Assembly (NCBI RefSeq): GCF_900109515.1
Contig: NZ_FOBD01000004.1
Span: 310,001-374,000, forward strand
Origin: Paenibacillus sp. OK003
GTDB lineage: Bacteria > Bacillota > Bacilli > Paenibacillales > Paenibacillaceae
Length of the DNA stretch: 64,000 nt
Direction: 5' to 3'
The position numbers were made by a program, and so were the translations under genes. How positions within the stretch are numbered: the stretch's first letter is position 1; the number at the start of each line of letters is the position of its first letter. This document shows positions 27,275 through 36,334 of the stretch, piece by piece. Under the pieces are notes generated by a model, which worked only from the letters and a program-made list of their open reading frames with translations, did no database searches and was not told where the DNA came from.

Positions 27275-29554
27275 ATGAAAACCATTAAACGTTCGATTGC
27301 CATAGCAACAATTCTTGGGTTATGTGTATCCGGGTTACCGGCATATGCAGCAGGCAATACAGCAGGCAATACAGCAGGCAATACAGCAGGCAATACAGCA
27401 ACCTTTTCTTCAGCAGCGATGGACAAGCTGATCCAATCCGAGCTTATTCGCGGCAGCGGTCAAGGCGTTAATGCGGCATATCTGAACAAAAAGGCTACAC
27501 GCATTCAGGCTGCAGTCCTTTACTTGCGTTTGTCCGGATTGGAGAAAGAAGCACTCGCCTATCAAGGAACGGAAACATATGACGATGCGGCTCAGGCAGG
27601 CAAAGTATTGCAACCGGTCGTTGGATACTTGAAGCAGCATCCGTATGTAGCTGAGATCGTAGCAGGAACGGAGAAATTTGAACCGAATGCACCCCTGACA
27701 GCGGAAGGTTATGCCGAAATGCTGCTGAAGGTCCTTGGATATGAAGCGGGTACGGATTATGAGCAAGGAGCAGCTTCCACGTATGCGGCAGGCAAAGGAA
27801 TCAAGGCGCTTCAAGGGAAGGGAGCGAGTCAACTTACCAACCGTCTGATGGCCGAGGCAGCCGCACAGGCTTTGCAGACGCAGCTCAAGAATGGCAGTGG
27901 AACCTTGGAGCAAAGCTGGTTGAAACATAAAGAAGCCGGGGGGTTCAAACCTCAAACGGTGCAACAGACCCAATATGGTGTGATTGATGGCAAAACCTAT
28001 GAGCAATATGGCACGCTCGGCTGGCTTGGTGTTCCTTACGCGGCACCTCCGGTAGGTGAACTGCGCTGGAAAGCCCCGCAAGAACCGAAAGCATGGACAG
28101 GTACCAGATCAACTAAGGAATTTGCAGCGAACAGCTTGCAGATCTCCGGTAAAAATACTGTAGGCAGCGAGGATTCATTGTATCTCAACATCTGGCGTCC
28201 CGACACGACCAGTTCGAAGCTTCCGGTCATGGTGTTCCTGCACGGCGGCGGGAATATGACCGGATCAGGCAAGGATTTTCAGGGTGAACAGCTTGCACGC
28301 AACACGAACAGCATTATCATCTCTGTGAACTATCGTTTGGGGGCTCTTGGGTTCTTCCAAAATGCTGCATTGAAAACCGGAGATGCTCTTGATGATTCGG
28401 GCAACTATGGCTTGCTTGATGCATTCCGTGCATTGCAGTGGGTACAGGATAATATTGAAGGGTTTGGCGGAGATACAGGCAATGTTACATTAGCCGGACA
28501 ATCTGCCGGTGCACGTGATGTGCTGGCAACTCTGATTTCTCCACTTAGTAAAGGACTTTATCAAAAAGCGGTTGCTTTCAGCGGAGGGTTGACGACAGCC
28601 TCACCGGAAGAAGGCGAGCAAAAATCGGGGGATGTACTCGTGAAACTGGTCGTGCAAGAGGGGAAAGCAGCTAACGCAGTAGAAGCCAAAGCGTGGATAA
28701 GCAAGCAATCTCCTGCACAGCTGGAGAGCTATCTCCGTGCACTGCCTGCGGACAAGTTGGTCACAGCGTTTGGGGCAACCGCAATTCGTATGGAACCATT
28801 CCCGCATCTGTTCCGGGATGGCACCGTGATTCCAAAAGAAGGATTTGACGCCATCAAGAGCGGTAATTACACGAAAGTTCCTGTCTTGCTCGGCAGCCTG
28901 GAAACGGAGTTTTCCGGATTTGCCTTCGGTGATCCAAACTTCTCTCCATCCATTACGGATGGAACGCTGTTTACCGATAAAACCAAGGCGGAGCAATATG
29001 CGGCTGCGTTGAAATATGGTAGTGAAGCTTATGCAGGCTTTAATGCAGAGCGGGTAGCCGAGCAATTGACGGGTGAAGCAGGTCAGCCACCGGTATATGC
29101 TTATCGTTTTGCATGGGGTACACAGCCAGGTGTCATCTCTGAACGTTTGCATACATTAATCGGTGCTCCACATGGTGCGGACATGGACTTTTATACAGGC
29201 CACGCAGACGGCATTGCTGCTTATTTCCCTGAGGGGTACTTTAGCGAGACGAACCAACCAGGGCGTGATGAGTTGTCCGCCGCGATGGCAGCATACCTGA
29301 AGCAGTTCCTGTACACAGGTAATCCAGGTACGGGCGGGTCCTCTGATCTGGCGGCGTGGACACCTTGGACAAAAGATGCTCAAGCCCCGATCATGCGTCT
29401 GGATGCAAGCACTACAACGGCAGAGATTGGCATGTCCACGCAATATAATGAAGGCAAGGATGCGGTAATGGCGAAAATGAAAAAAGAATTGCCAGACGAG
29501 ACATACAAGTTGCTGACGGAGAAGGTATTTGCCGGACGCTTTTTCTGGGAGTAA
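27275..29554 (+). CDS. Secreted carboxylesterase with an SLH-like N-terminal region
   Basis: 759 aa from ATG 27275 (GAGGAG 10 nt upstream). Signal peptide about 1-25. A (AGNT)4 stretch follows, then about 45-215 resembles degenerate S-layer-homology-type repeats (MDKLIQSELIRGSGQGVNAA, ATRIQAAVLYLRLSGLEKE), which may anchor it to the cell wall. The rest is a type-B carboxylesterase: GVPYAAPPVGELRWKAPQ, EDSLYLNIWRP, HGGGNMTGSG oxyanion loop, nucleophile Ser410 in GQSAGA (Gln replaces the usual Glu before Ser) and His633 in GAPHGADMDFY. It probably deacylates plant-derived esters outside the cell. Control by RAT 6 and cre ties it to the beta-glucoside regulon. Confidence 0.88.
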   Translation: MKTIKRSIAIATILGLCVSGLPAYAAGNTAGNTAGNTAGNTATFSSAAMDKLIQSELIRGSGQGVNAAYLNKKATRIQAAVLYLRLSGLEKEALAYQGTETYDDAAQAGKVLQPVVGYLKQHPYVAEIVAGTEKFEPNAPLTAEGYAEMLLKVLGYEAGTDYEQGAASTYAAGKGIKALQGKGASQLTNRLMAEAAAQALQTQLKNGSGTLEQSWLKHKEAGGFKPQTVQQTQYGVIDGKTYEQYGTLGWLGVPYAAPPVGELRWKAPQEPKAWTGTRSTKEFAANSLQISGKNTVGSEDSLYLNIWRPDTTSSKLPVMVFLHGGGNMTGSGKDFQGEQLARNTNSIIISVNYRLGALGFFQNAALKTGDALDDSGNYGLLDAFRALQWVQDNIEGFGGDTGNVTLAGQSAGARDVLATLISPLSKGLYQKAVAFSGGLTTASPEEGEQKSGDVLVKLVVQEGKAANAVEAKAWISKQSPAQLESYLRALPADKLVTAFGATAIRMEPFPHLFRDGTVIPKEGFDAIKSGNYTKVPVLLGSLETEFSGFAFGDPNFSPSITDGTLFTDKTKAEQYAAALKYGSEAYAGFNAERVAEQLTGEAGQPPVYAYRFAWGTQPGVISERLHTLIGAPHGADMDFYTGHADGIAAYFPEGYFSETNQPGRDELSAAMAAYLKQFLYTGNPGTGGSSDLAAWTPWTKDAQAPIMRLDASTTTAEIGMSTQYNEGKDAVMAKMKKELPDETYKLLTEKVFAGRFFWE
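27350..27397 (+). repeat. Four perfect 12-bp tandem repeats inside the carboxylesterase gene
   Basis: GCAGGCAATACA is repeated four times without change, encoding (AGNT)4 directly after the signal peptide. It is in-frame, so copy-number change by slippage would alter linker length only. Confidence 0.95.
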
Positions 29555-29621
29555 GGACTGGATGAAATAAACAAGTTTTTATAATAGCTGTGTAATATAT
29601 ATAGGGCATAGTCATGCGAAA

Positions 29622-29655
29622 GGACATGAGAGAATGATCTCTCGTGTCCATTTTT
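29622..29655 (+). terminator. Terminator of the carboxylesterase gene
   Basis: GGACA-GAGAGA pairs with TCTCTC-TGTCC, followed by five T after one A. The rest of 29555-29858 holds the Fur-type site described next. Confidence 0.88.
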
Positions 29656-29786
29656 AGTTGCAGGCGTATCTCCTCATTTTTCAATGCGAAAATTCCATTT
29701 CACCAGGCGGTTTCTGGATCGTTTCAGTATGAAGTGTAGTGATCTCGTCTTGGGGCTGGTCTAATAGCAGAAATTGAGGTAGAATT

Positions 29787-29805
29787 ATTGAGAATTATTC
29801 TCAAT
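29787..29805 (+). promoter_or_regulatory. Fur-type box upstream of the AraC gene
   Basis: ATTGAGAAT-T-ATTCTCAAT is a perfect 9-1-9 inverted repeat containing TGAGAATTATTCTCA, i.e. the 7-1-7 Bacillus Fur box with a symmetrical change in each half (TGAtAAT to TGAgAAT). Confidence 0.75.
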
Positions 29806-29858
29806 TAAACTAATCTCTTTCTGGAGTTAAGATCAAGTTATAGACGAGGTGAGAACAC

Positions 29859-30815
29859 ATGGGTTTCGATTCGTTAGCCGTTGTATACCAGCATTACTTA
29901 ACGCAGGAACCATTCAGTCAGCAAGATGAACATACGTACCTGCTCTCTGCCAAAGCGGGCAGTGGCAATATAAAAAGAGTAACCACGTATAGTGGCATCG
30001 AAATTGTGTATTCTCAGATTCATTATAGTGAACCATGTTCGACGTTCTTTGCATCGAATATTCCCATCATTGAGCTGCAATTTGCCTTGTCAGGTGCGCG
30101 CTATGTAGACATATCCGGTCAGCAATATACGCTGCCCACTGGACAGGGAGCACTCATCATGATGCGTGATTTTGAAGCCTGGTTCCATCCGCCTGCGCAG
30201 GAGAACTATACTTCATTTGCCATCGGAATTCCGATCTCGTTGTTCAATTATGCGGGTGCACAATTGGCAACCAGCCAGTCCATTCGGTTTCAGGACATTT
30301 TGGGGCATTGTGTATTCAAGCCTATCATATTTCAGCTGGATCACAGAATTCGAACGATGATTGACAGTTTGATTGGGGAATTAAACAACCCCTATAGATC
30401 TTCCTTAATGATGGAAGCGACCGCATTGGAGATATTGAATCGGTTTATGATTCAGCTGTTTGATCTGGCTCCTATTCCTTCGGGATTTTCAAGAGAGGAT
30501 ATACGGAAGCTGCATACCGCCCGGGAGATTATGGAGGCAAGCATGGTGGACCCTCCATCCCTGCTGGCGTTGTCCAAACAGGTGGGTCTGAATGACTTCA
30601 AATTGAAAAAAGGCTTCAAAGCGCTGTTCGGCACTACCGTATTTGAATATTTGCGCCAGATTCGTCTGGATAACGCCATGAAATTACTGCGCAATCAGGA
30701 GAACAACGTCACGGAGGCAGCGATCGCCGTTGGTTACAGCAATATCAGTGCCTTTTCCCAGCAATTCTATCGCAAATTCGGCATCAAGCCATCGGAAATG
30801 AAAAAAATATATTAA
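29859..30815 (+). CDS. AraC-family regulator, probably of iron/siderophore genes
   Basis: 318 aa. ATG 29859 has a GAGGTGAG site. The N-terminal 210 aa are a sensor domain of the PchR/YbtA kind (no RNA-binding or transporter motif); the C-terminal 100 aa hold the two HTH motifs (SLLALSKQVGLNDFKLKKGF, EAAIAVGYSNISAFSQQFYR, KFGIKPSEMKK). PchR-type regulators respond to ferric siderophores. The Fur-type box just upstream and the MFS exporter just downstream support this role. Siderophore identity unknown. Confidence 0.82.
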   Translation: MGFDSLAVVYQHYLTQEPFSQQDEHTYLLSAKAGSGNIKRVTTYSGIEIVYSQIHYSEPCSTFFASNIPIIELQFALSGARYVDISGQQYTLPTGQGALIMMRDFEAWFHPPAQENYTSFAIGIPISLFNYAGAQLATSQSIRFQDILGHCVFKPIIFQLDHRIRTMIDSLIGELNNPYRSSLMMEATALEILNRFMIQLFDLAPIPSGFSREDIRKLHTAREIMEASMVDPPSLLALSKQVGLNDFKLKKGFKALFGTTVFEYLRQIRLDNAMKLLRNQENNVTEAAIAVGYSNISAFSQQFYRKFGIKPSEMKKIY

Positions 30816-30883
30816 TAATCCGTCTAACCGTTAGTTGTTCCGTATGGAGGCAGTCAAGATTCTCTCAGCCTTATATACTCCAG

Positions 30884-30901
30884 GTACAGTGGATACTGTA
30901 C
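30884..30901 (+). promoter_or_regulatory. Perfect 7-4-7 dyad between araC and the MFS gene
   Basis: GTACAGT-GGAT-ACTGTAC lies 19-36 bp upstream of the MFS start codon. It has no T-run, so it is a candidate operator rather than a terminator. Confidence 0.5.
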
Positions 30902-30919
30902 TGAAGAACAAAGGAGTGT

Positions 30920-32113
30920 ATGAGCGTGAACAGAATCAGAGGAAGTATCTTTTTTAGCGTATTTGCAGCCATGTTGGGTCTTATGCTTATTGCTCCCATT
31001 ATGCCGCCGCTTATTCGTGAGCTGGGAATGAAAGAAAGTCATTCCGGGCTAATTATTTCACTCGGGTCCATCGCCATGGCTGTGATGGGTCCGGTATGGG
31101 GCAGATTCAGTGATCTGAAAGGCAGAAAACCAATCATATTGATTGGATTCATAGGCATGTCCATAAGCTGTGCGTTGTTTGCTCTGGCGATGTATAGTGG
31201 GTTAAATGCGTGGATCGGAGGAGGCCTTCTGTTAACCCTTTTGATTGTAACGCGGAGCTTGATCGGTATGTTCATTCCGGCCGTGTTATCCTCTTCTCAG
31301 GCATATATGGGAGATGTGACGGAAGGAGAAGAGCGGGGAAGCGGGATGGCGATTATTAGTGCCGCCAATGGGCTGGGACTTGTATTTGGCCCTGCGATTG
31401 CAGGCGCTTTTACCATTATCGGACTCCTGTGGCCGCTTTACTTTGGTATTTTTATTGCGATAGCGGCGTTTATCATTGCTTTGTTGCTCATTCCTGCTGC
31501 CAAGCCGGTCATTCAGGAGAAAGCGCCCAAGGTTAACCCGCTCCAACGCGGTTTGCGTATGTATCTTGCTGCCGGATTGGTTACGATGATTGGCATTATG
31601 ACGGTACAGGTTGTCGGTGGATTTTATTTCCAGGACCAACTCGCATTATCTCCAGGGGCTACAGCCCGAATGGTCTCGTTTGGACTGATGTTCTCCGGAG
31701 CTGCGATGCTGATCATGCAGGTGATCCAGATGAAGTGGTTGAAATGGCAGCCGCGGCCGATGATTTTGCTCGGTTCCCTTTTTCTACTCGCAAGCATGGT
31801 ATTGTTTCTGATTTCCAGTCAATTGGTTGTCTATTATCTCTCCTTCTTCCTGTTCGGCATGGGCTCGGGTCTGATGATGCCTGGTTTTATGGCCGGGGCT
31901 TCTCTTTCGGTCAGCAAAGAACAACAGGGCGGCGCAGCCGGATTGGTTGCAGCGATTCAAGGCATATCTGCCGTGATCACCCCTTTACTGACAACAACGT
32001 TGTATCAGGTGGATAAACATATTCCGTTCATGCTGGTAGCCCTGTTGGTTCTAGTCATGGGTGCAGTCATGTTGGGATCGAGAAAAACTCAAACCCATTC
32101 CGTTGCCGGGTAA
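30920..32113 (+). CDS. MFS exporter, possibly for a siderophore
   Basis: 397 aa, 12 predicted membrane segments. The A-motif GRFSDLKGRKPIIL follows helix 2, and the C-motif-like GLGLVFGPAIAGAF in helix 5 marks a drug/metabolite antiporter. ATG 30920 follows AAAGGAG. It lies 105 bp after the AraC gene on the same strand. Known siderophore exporters of this family (EntS/YmfD-like) are linked to such regulators, so siderophore or xenosiderophore export is the preferred reading, but general drug efflux is possible. Confidence 0.83.
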   Translation: MSVNRIRGSIFFSVFAAMLGLMLIAPIMPPLIRELGMKESHSGLIISLGSIAMAVMGPVWGRFSDLKGRKPIILIGFIGMSISCALFALAMYSGLNAWIGGGLLLTLLIVTRSLIGMFIPAVLSSSQAYMGDVTEGEERGSGMAIISAANGLGLVFGPAIAGAFTIIGLLWPLYFGIFIAIAAFIIALLLIPAAKPVIQEKAPKVNPLQRGLRMYLAAGLVTMIGIMTVQVVGGFYFQDQLALSPGATARMVSFGLMFSGAAMLIMQVIQMKWLKWQPRPMILLGSLFLLASMVLFLISSQLVVYYLSFFLFGMGSGLMMPGFMAGASLSVSKEQQGGAAGLVAAIQGISAVITPLLTTTLYQVDKHIPFMLVALLVLVMGAVMLGSRKTQTHSVAG

Positions 32114-32118
32114 TGTTA

Positions 32119-32775
32119 TTAGCCTAACTGAACCACAACTTTGCGGCATAGAAATCTCGCTGCAAATCCGGTTATCGCGTCCAGTTGCACGCCAATCTGT
32201 TCACCCTCGTAAGCGAAGCTGAGCTGCAAGCAGACATTGCTTTCCTCGGCGGGAGAGATGTCCTTAAACTGGACGTCTTCAAAATTAAAGTCGAGGGGCT
32301 GTTCCAACCCGTCTGTGGAAGTATGCGTAATCGTCAGGGACAGATTTTCAAACTTATCGCCTTGATCTGCGTTTTGCAGCTTCACATTGGTTAGTTCATC
32401 GTAGTGAAAGGGTGGGAAGAACCCCAACGTATCGATCACGTTCTGGGCACCTTCTATGGAATTGAGTGGTGAGAAGATCATTTCAAACTGCCAGGCTTCC
32501 ATCAATCGTGAATCATACTGGGGGCTTGTGTACAGCAGGATCGAATCAGGTCCGCATTCTATTGCCGTTCCAATAAATGCGGCCCAGCCTGCTGTTCCAA
32601 CCTCACCAACCGTTATCAAAATCTGATCTTGAGCATGCAGCCTTAATTCGCAATCTGAATTGAAGTGTACTCGGAAAGCTGGTACCTTCACCTGCCATCC
32701 CGTATTCGGAGCAAAATAAAATTCCTCCCGCTCCACAGATTTTATGCTAACGTTCCATGTCCGCTCCTGATTCAT
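32119..32775 (-). CDS. Uncharacterised 218-aa protein
   Basis: ATG 32775 follows GGAGGGG. The product (MNQERTWNVSIKSVEREEFY) is soluble, acidic and beta-rich, with no signal peptide. I do not recognise a family. It lies 5 bp from the convergent MFS gene and is the last of three minus-strand genes of unknown or broadly named function, probably co-transcribed. Confidence 0.65.
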   Translation of the reverse strand: MNQERTWNVSIKSVEREEFYFAPNTGWQVKVPAFRVHFNSDCELRLHAQDQILITVGEVGTAGWAAFIGTAIECGPDSILLYTSPQYDSRLMEAWQFEMIFSPLNSIEGAQNVIDTLGFFPPFHYDELTNVKLQNADQGDKFENLSLTITHTSTDGLEQPLDFNFEDVQFKDISPAEESNVCLQLSFAYEGEQIGVQLDAITGFAARFLCRKVVVQLG

Positions 32776-32835
32776 GCAATCCCCTCCGTTATACATAAGC
32801 TTTGAAAACTGGCAAGACACTTCACTTGGCCTTGA

Positions 32836-33393
32836 TCATCTCTCAGCCGCAGCCTGCATCAGCTTGTAAATCTGGCGGGTGGTGTTCACGTTCCGAACCG
32901 TCATATATTTGTAGACCTTGGAGCCTATGAGTTTGTTCATGCCACTTTGGGTGACAAGTTCTTTACTGACGGAGTATAAAATGGCTCCGGGAACATATAG
33001 CAATGTGCCGATTTCCGGTTTGATGGGCAGTTTGTCCAGAACTGAAATGTCATTTACCTCATCCCAGAGGAACATGACATCACTTTTGGCCGCGGCATCA
33101 TTCGTCCATTCCTCCGGCAATGCCTGAATAACCGTCCGTACTTCATCCAGATTACGTACCATCACCTTGATCTGTAAGCCAAAATCGACAGCTATGGCTT
33201 GTTCAAGAATCTGGGATAATTCCGTATTCGCATCCACGCGTTCCTGATGATCGGCAAAGATAATATTGCCTGAGTTGATATACGTCACCACATCCAACAT
33301 GCCCGCTTGCTCAAACGTTTCTTTCAATTGCTTCATATTGATTTTATTATTCCCGCCCACATTAATACCCCGAAGCAGAGCAACATAGATCAT
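32836..33393 (-). CDS. DUF1697 family protein
   Basis: 185 aa, normal length for the family. The start YVALLRGINVGGNNKINMKQ, YINSGNIIF and the C-terminal RNVNTTRQIYKLM are diagnostic of DUF1697 (an antitoxin-like/DNA-binding fold is often annotated but function is unproven). ATG 33393 has an upstream GGAGGG. Second gene of the minus-strand group. Confidence 0.9.
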   Translation of the reverse strand: MIYVALLRGINVGGNNKINMKQLKETFEQAGMLDVVTYINSGNIIFADHQERVDANTELSQILEQAIAVDFGLQIKVMVRNLDEVRTVIQALPEEWTNDAAAKSDVMFLWDEVNDISVLDKLPIKPEIGTLLYVPGAILYSVSKELVTQSGMNKLIGSKVYKYMTVRNVNTTRQIYKLMQAAAER

Positions 33394-33427
33394 GATTCAA
33401 CCCTCCGTATTCTGTGATCCTTTGCTT

Positions 33428-34078
33428 CTAACGAAATGACAAATACTCAAATAAATGTGCAGTATGCTCTTCTCCCAGTACATCATTCAATATAGGTTCA
33501 ACATGCTCCAGATATTCGGTTTTGGTTTCATACGTTTCCTCGTCCTTCAATTCTCCAGCATAGGCCCGTGCAGCTTCAATCAGGATGGCCAGTGCATTAA
33601 AAAAGTCTGTTAATGAATCGGCAACAAGCTGAGGTTCTTCACCCGCAAAGGCCGCATATACAGGCGAGTTCGGTGCTGCTGTATCCACGATTAAGGGATC
33701 ATCGTTAAAATTCGCAATGACGGCATGATTTTTTGGCCAAGAGTCTGACTCCTCATAAGGTTCGTTCATGCCGATCCAGCGGTGACCTAGTTGCTGACGA
33801 TGGAGATGTTCAGGTGCAACAAAGAAGAGCAGAGCTGCATCACCGATCTCGACGGCTGCACTTTTCATTTTGAGTGTGCCTTTGGCCAGTTCATCCATCA
33901 TCTCGTAGTGGCTGTACAGATATTGGAGCTCTGGAGAGAGCGGAATTCGTTCATCCACTTGCGGCTGGCGTTGTTGTTCACGGGGACGCAGATCATGATT
34001 TTTGAAAAGTCCATATGCTTCATTATATAAATCTTGCTGCTCTACTAAACGGATGAGGGCGGCATTTAGCTGTTCCAT
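33428..34078 (-). CDS. SUKH-superfamily (SMI1/KNR4-like) protein
   Basis: 216 aa. The C-terminal half shows the SUKH pattern: FNDDPLIVDTAAPNSPVYAA, then LVADSLTDFFNALAILIEAA. The N-terminal half is divergent (QRQPQVDERIPLSPELQYLY). ATG 34078 has AGGAGG upstream. No toxin gene is linked. It is one of three SUKH genes in this window. Confidence 0.7.
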   Translation of the reverse strand: MEQLNAALIRLVEQQDLYNEAYGLFKNHDLRPREQQRQPQVDERIPLSPELQYLYSHYEMMDELAKGTLKMKSAAVEIGDAALLFFVAPEHLHRQQLGHRWIGMNEPYEESDSWPKNHAVIANFNDDPLIVDTAAPNSPVYAAFAGEEPQLVADSLTDFFNALAILIEAARAYAGELKDEETYETKTEYLEHVEPILNDVLGEEHTAHLFEYLSFR

Positions 34079-34283
34079 CGGTGGATGATTCCTCCTTGTA
34101 TTGGCTTGTTTTCAAGCAGTTACATTCCCTTATAGTCATAAGCATAATCATATATCAAAATGGGAAAGGCTTACACCCTCTGGTTATATAAATTGAACTA
34201 AACATTTACACGAAAACGGAGAGGACAGAAATAACCTGAAGAAGCGGAGCTAAAAGCTTTCTAAAAGGAAGCTGCATTATTGT

Positions 34284-34320
34284 TGAATACGTTTACATTA
34301 AACGGCGAACATGCTATACT
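34284..34320 (+). promoter_or_regulatory. Promoter with overlapping cre site for the DUF1593 lipoprotein gene
   Basis: cre TGAATACGTTTACA (34284-34297; one mismatch) contains the -35 TTTACA (34292-34297); 17-bp spacer, -10 TATACT (34315-34320). CcpA bound here would block RNA polymerase. Transcription would start about 34327, just before RAT 7. The upstream part of the 34079-34511 gap holds nothing else recognisable. Confidence 0.8.
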
Positions 34321-34333
34321 TTTTCTCAAATGA

Positions 34334-34362
34334 GGATTGTTACTGCTTTGGCAGGCAAAACC
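34334..34362 (+). promoter_or_regulatory. RAT 7 in the DUF1593 lipoprotein leader
   Basis: A 29-nt element, GGATTGTTACTGC-TTTG-GCAGGCAAAACC, the best consensus match in the window. It overlaps a strong terminator. Confidence 0.93.
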
Positions 34363-34417
34363 TGAATGTCGATATGCGTGGACTCTGTCCACCTCATATT
34401 GATGTTTGGGTTTTTTT
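34357..34417 (+). terminator. Leader terminator controlled by RAT 7
   Basis: CCTGAATGTC-ATATG and TGGAC pair with GTCCA, CATAT-GATGTTTGGG, followed by seven T. Confidence 0.9.
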
Positions 34418-34511
34418 GCATTTTACGGTCCATATTAAGTAGCAGGCCAACATCGCAGACATTCCCAAAAAACACATCGCGTGGAACACAAGAAAGGGGA
34501 GCATCACGAAT

Positions 34512-36146
34512 ATGAGTACAAGAAAATGGTTAAACGTTTTGGCGGCTGGCTGCCTCAGTATGGTTCTGATTGTCAGTGGATGCGCATCCAGAACACCGCA
34601 AACGGCTACTGAAACGCCGAACAAGACGGCAGAACAGGAACAAAATGAACCTACAGAAACGGCAGATCATTCCGCAATCAAAGCCAGAACGGTCATTACA
34701 ACCGATGGTGAAGTGGATGATATGAACTCGGTGATTCGTTTTCTGTTATATTCCAATGAGATGGATCTGGCGGGTATTGTGCTGACCAGTTCAGTGTATC
34801 ATTATGCAGGCGACGAGCAAGCAGGAATCCAACCTTTCCGCTGGACAGGTACGCAGTGGGTGTACGATATGATTGATGCCTATGGTGAGATTTATCCCAA
34901 CTTGTCCAAACATGCAGAGGGGTATCCGGAGCCGGAACAGCTTCGCAAGATGACCAAAATCGGTAATATCTCCGACAAAGGAGAGATGGTGAAAGAAACG
35001 GAAGGTTCCGAATTTCTCCAAACGCTTTTCCTCGATGAGGATTCCAGAGATCTGATTGTGCAGACCTGGGGCGGAACGAATACAACAGCCAGAGCACTGA
35101 AATCAATTGAAGAACAGTACAAGGACACGGCGGAGTGGGAAACGATTCGCAAAAAAGTCAGTGATAAACTGGTGCTATACATCATCCTCGATCAGGATGA
35201 CAGCTATAACGACTATATTGCAAAAAATTGGCCGGACATTCGCATTCTGAACGACCAATCGAACTTCTGGCATTTTGCCTATGCGTGGAAATTCCATACA
35301 GAGGAAGTCAACAGCAAGCTGCATGGCGACTGGATGATCAAAAACATTCTGGATGGTCATGGCAAGTTGTTGGATATGTATGCATCCATGGGTGATGGCA
35401 AAATGATTGAAGGCGAGCTGGACGAAGAGCAGCGCGGTAGTGCGGAATATCTGAAGAAAAATCCGCAGTATGACAAATACGATTTTATCTCCGAGGGTGA
35501 TTCGCCATCCTTTTTCTATCTGATCGACAATGGTCTGCGTAGTATGGAAGACCCTTCCTACGGCGGATGGGGTGGACGCTTCGGTGTGGTAAATGACAAG
35601 CTGTTCAGGAACAATGTTCTTGACTACGATCCCTATACCAAACGATATGAGGCCGAATATTCTCTGATGAGATGGTTTGACGATATTCAGAATGACTTTG
35701 CGGCTCGTGCCGATTGGGCCGTTGCGGATACCTTTGAAGGAGCCAACCATAATCCGACACTCACCATTAAGGAAGGATTGGACCTGTCCGTCAGCCCGGG
35801 TGAGAAAGTAACCCTTCATGCAGAAGGCCAGGACCCGGATGGGGATCAACTGACCTACAAATGGTGGAGATATTTTGAAGCAGATACGTACAAAGATTCC
35901 AACGTCCAGGAGGAGAAAGTCCAGCCTGAGATGGCGGGTGATCTGCAGCTTGGATTGCATCGTGAACTGGCGAAGGGTGAGAAGCTGGATACGATTCAAT
36001 TAGCGGGCAGTGACACCGATGCTGTATCGTTCAACGTACCTGACGATGCCAAATCGGGCGATACCATTCATATCGTAGCCGAAGTACAGGATGATGGGGA
36101 GCATCAGTTGAAGCATTATCAACGTGTGATTCTCACTGTAAAATAG
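34512..36146 (+). CDS. DUF1593 (nucleoside-hydrolase-like) lipoprotein
   Basis: 544 aa. ATG 34512 follows GGGGAG. Lipoprotein signal with lipobox VSGC (Cys24), then a linker and a DUF1593/PF07632-type domain (about 55-400): VITTDGEVDDMNSVIRFLLY is the Asp-rich motif of the nucleoside-hydrolase fold. A C-terminal beta-sandwich (about 415-540) contains PTLTIKEGLDLSVSPGEKVT and DPDGDQLTYKWW. Related proteins are called cellulose-binding or sugar-binding in plant-polysaccharide degraders. A cre/RAT 7 leader puts it under CcpA and LicT, so a role in extracellular beta-glucoside or glycan use is likely, though unproven. Confidence 0.85.
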   Translation: MSTRKWLNVLAAGCLSMVLIVSGCASRTPQTATETPNKTAEQEQNEPTETADHSAIKARTVITTDGEVDDMNSVIRFLLYSNEMDLAGIVLTSSVYHYAGDEQAGIQPFRWTGTQWVYDMIDAYGEIYPNLSKHAEGYPEPEQLRKMTKIGNISDKGEMVKETEGSEFLQTLFLDEDSRDLIVQTWGGTNTTARALKSIEEQYKDTAEWETIRKKVSDKLVLYIILDQDDSYNDYIAKNWPDIRILNDQSNFWHFAYAWKFHTEEVNSKLHGDWMIKNILDGHGKLLDMYASMGDGKMIEGELDEEQRGSAEYLKKNPQYDKYDFISEGDSPSFFYLIDNGLRSMEDPSYGGWGGRFGVVNDKLFRNNVLDYDPYTKRYEAEYSLMRWFDDIQNDFAARADWAVADTFEGANHNPTLTIKEGLDLSVSPGEKVTLHAEGQDPDGDQLTYKWWRYFEADTYKDSNVQEEKVQPEMAGDLQLGLHRELAKGEKLDTIQLAGSDTDAVSFNVPDDAKSGDTIHIVAEVQDDGEHQLKHYQRVILTVK

Positions 36147-36169
36147 CTAAGGATGAAAAAATAAGAAGA

Positions 36170-36199
36170 AAGAGCCCTTTCATGATGAGAGGGCCTTTT
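36170..36199 (+). terminator. Terminator of the DUF1593 gene
   Basis: GCCCT-TC pairs with GAGAGGGC, followed by CTTTT. Confidence 0.75.
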
Positions 36200-36334
36200 G
36201 GCATACAGAGTGGATCGTTATTTATGTATCCAAAGTAATGAAAATTAATATTTCTTATCCATATCCCAGCATTTTCCGATATAATAACCAGATGGATCAA
36301 AGCAAAAAGATACTACCTCAGAGAGGTGATTTGG

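Noticed and set aside
27350..27397. Possible CRISPR-like repeat
   Set aside because: The units are adjacent 12-bp coding repeats with no spacers; they encode (AGNT)4 in frame.
35175..35999. 274-codon minus-strand ORF opposite the DUF1593 gene
   Set aside because: No ribosome site or family pattern; antisense of a well-supported lipoprotein gene.
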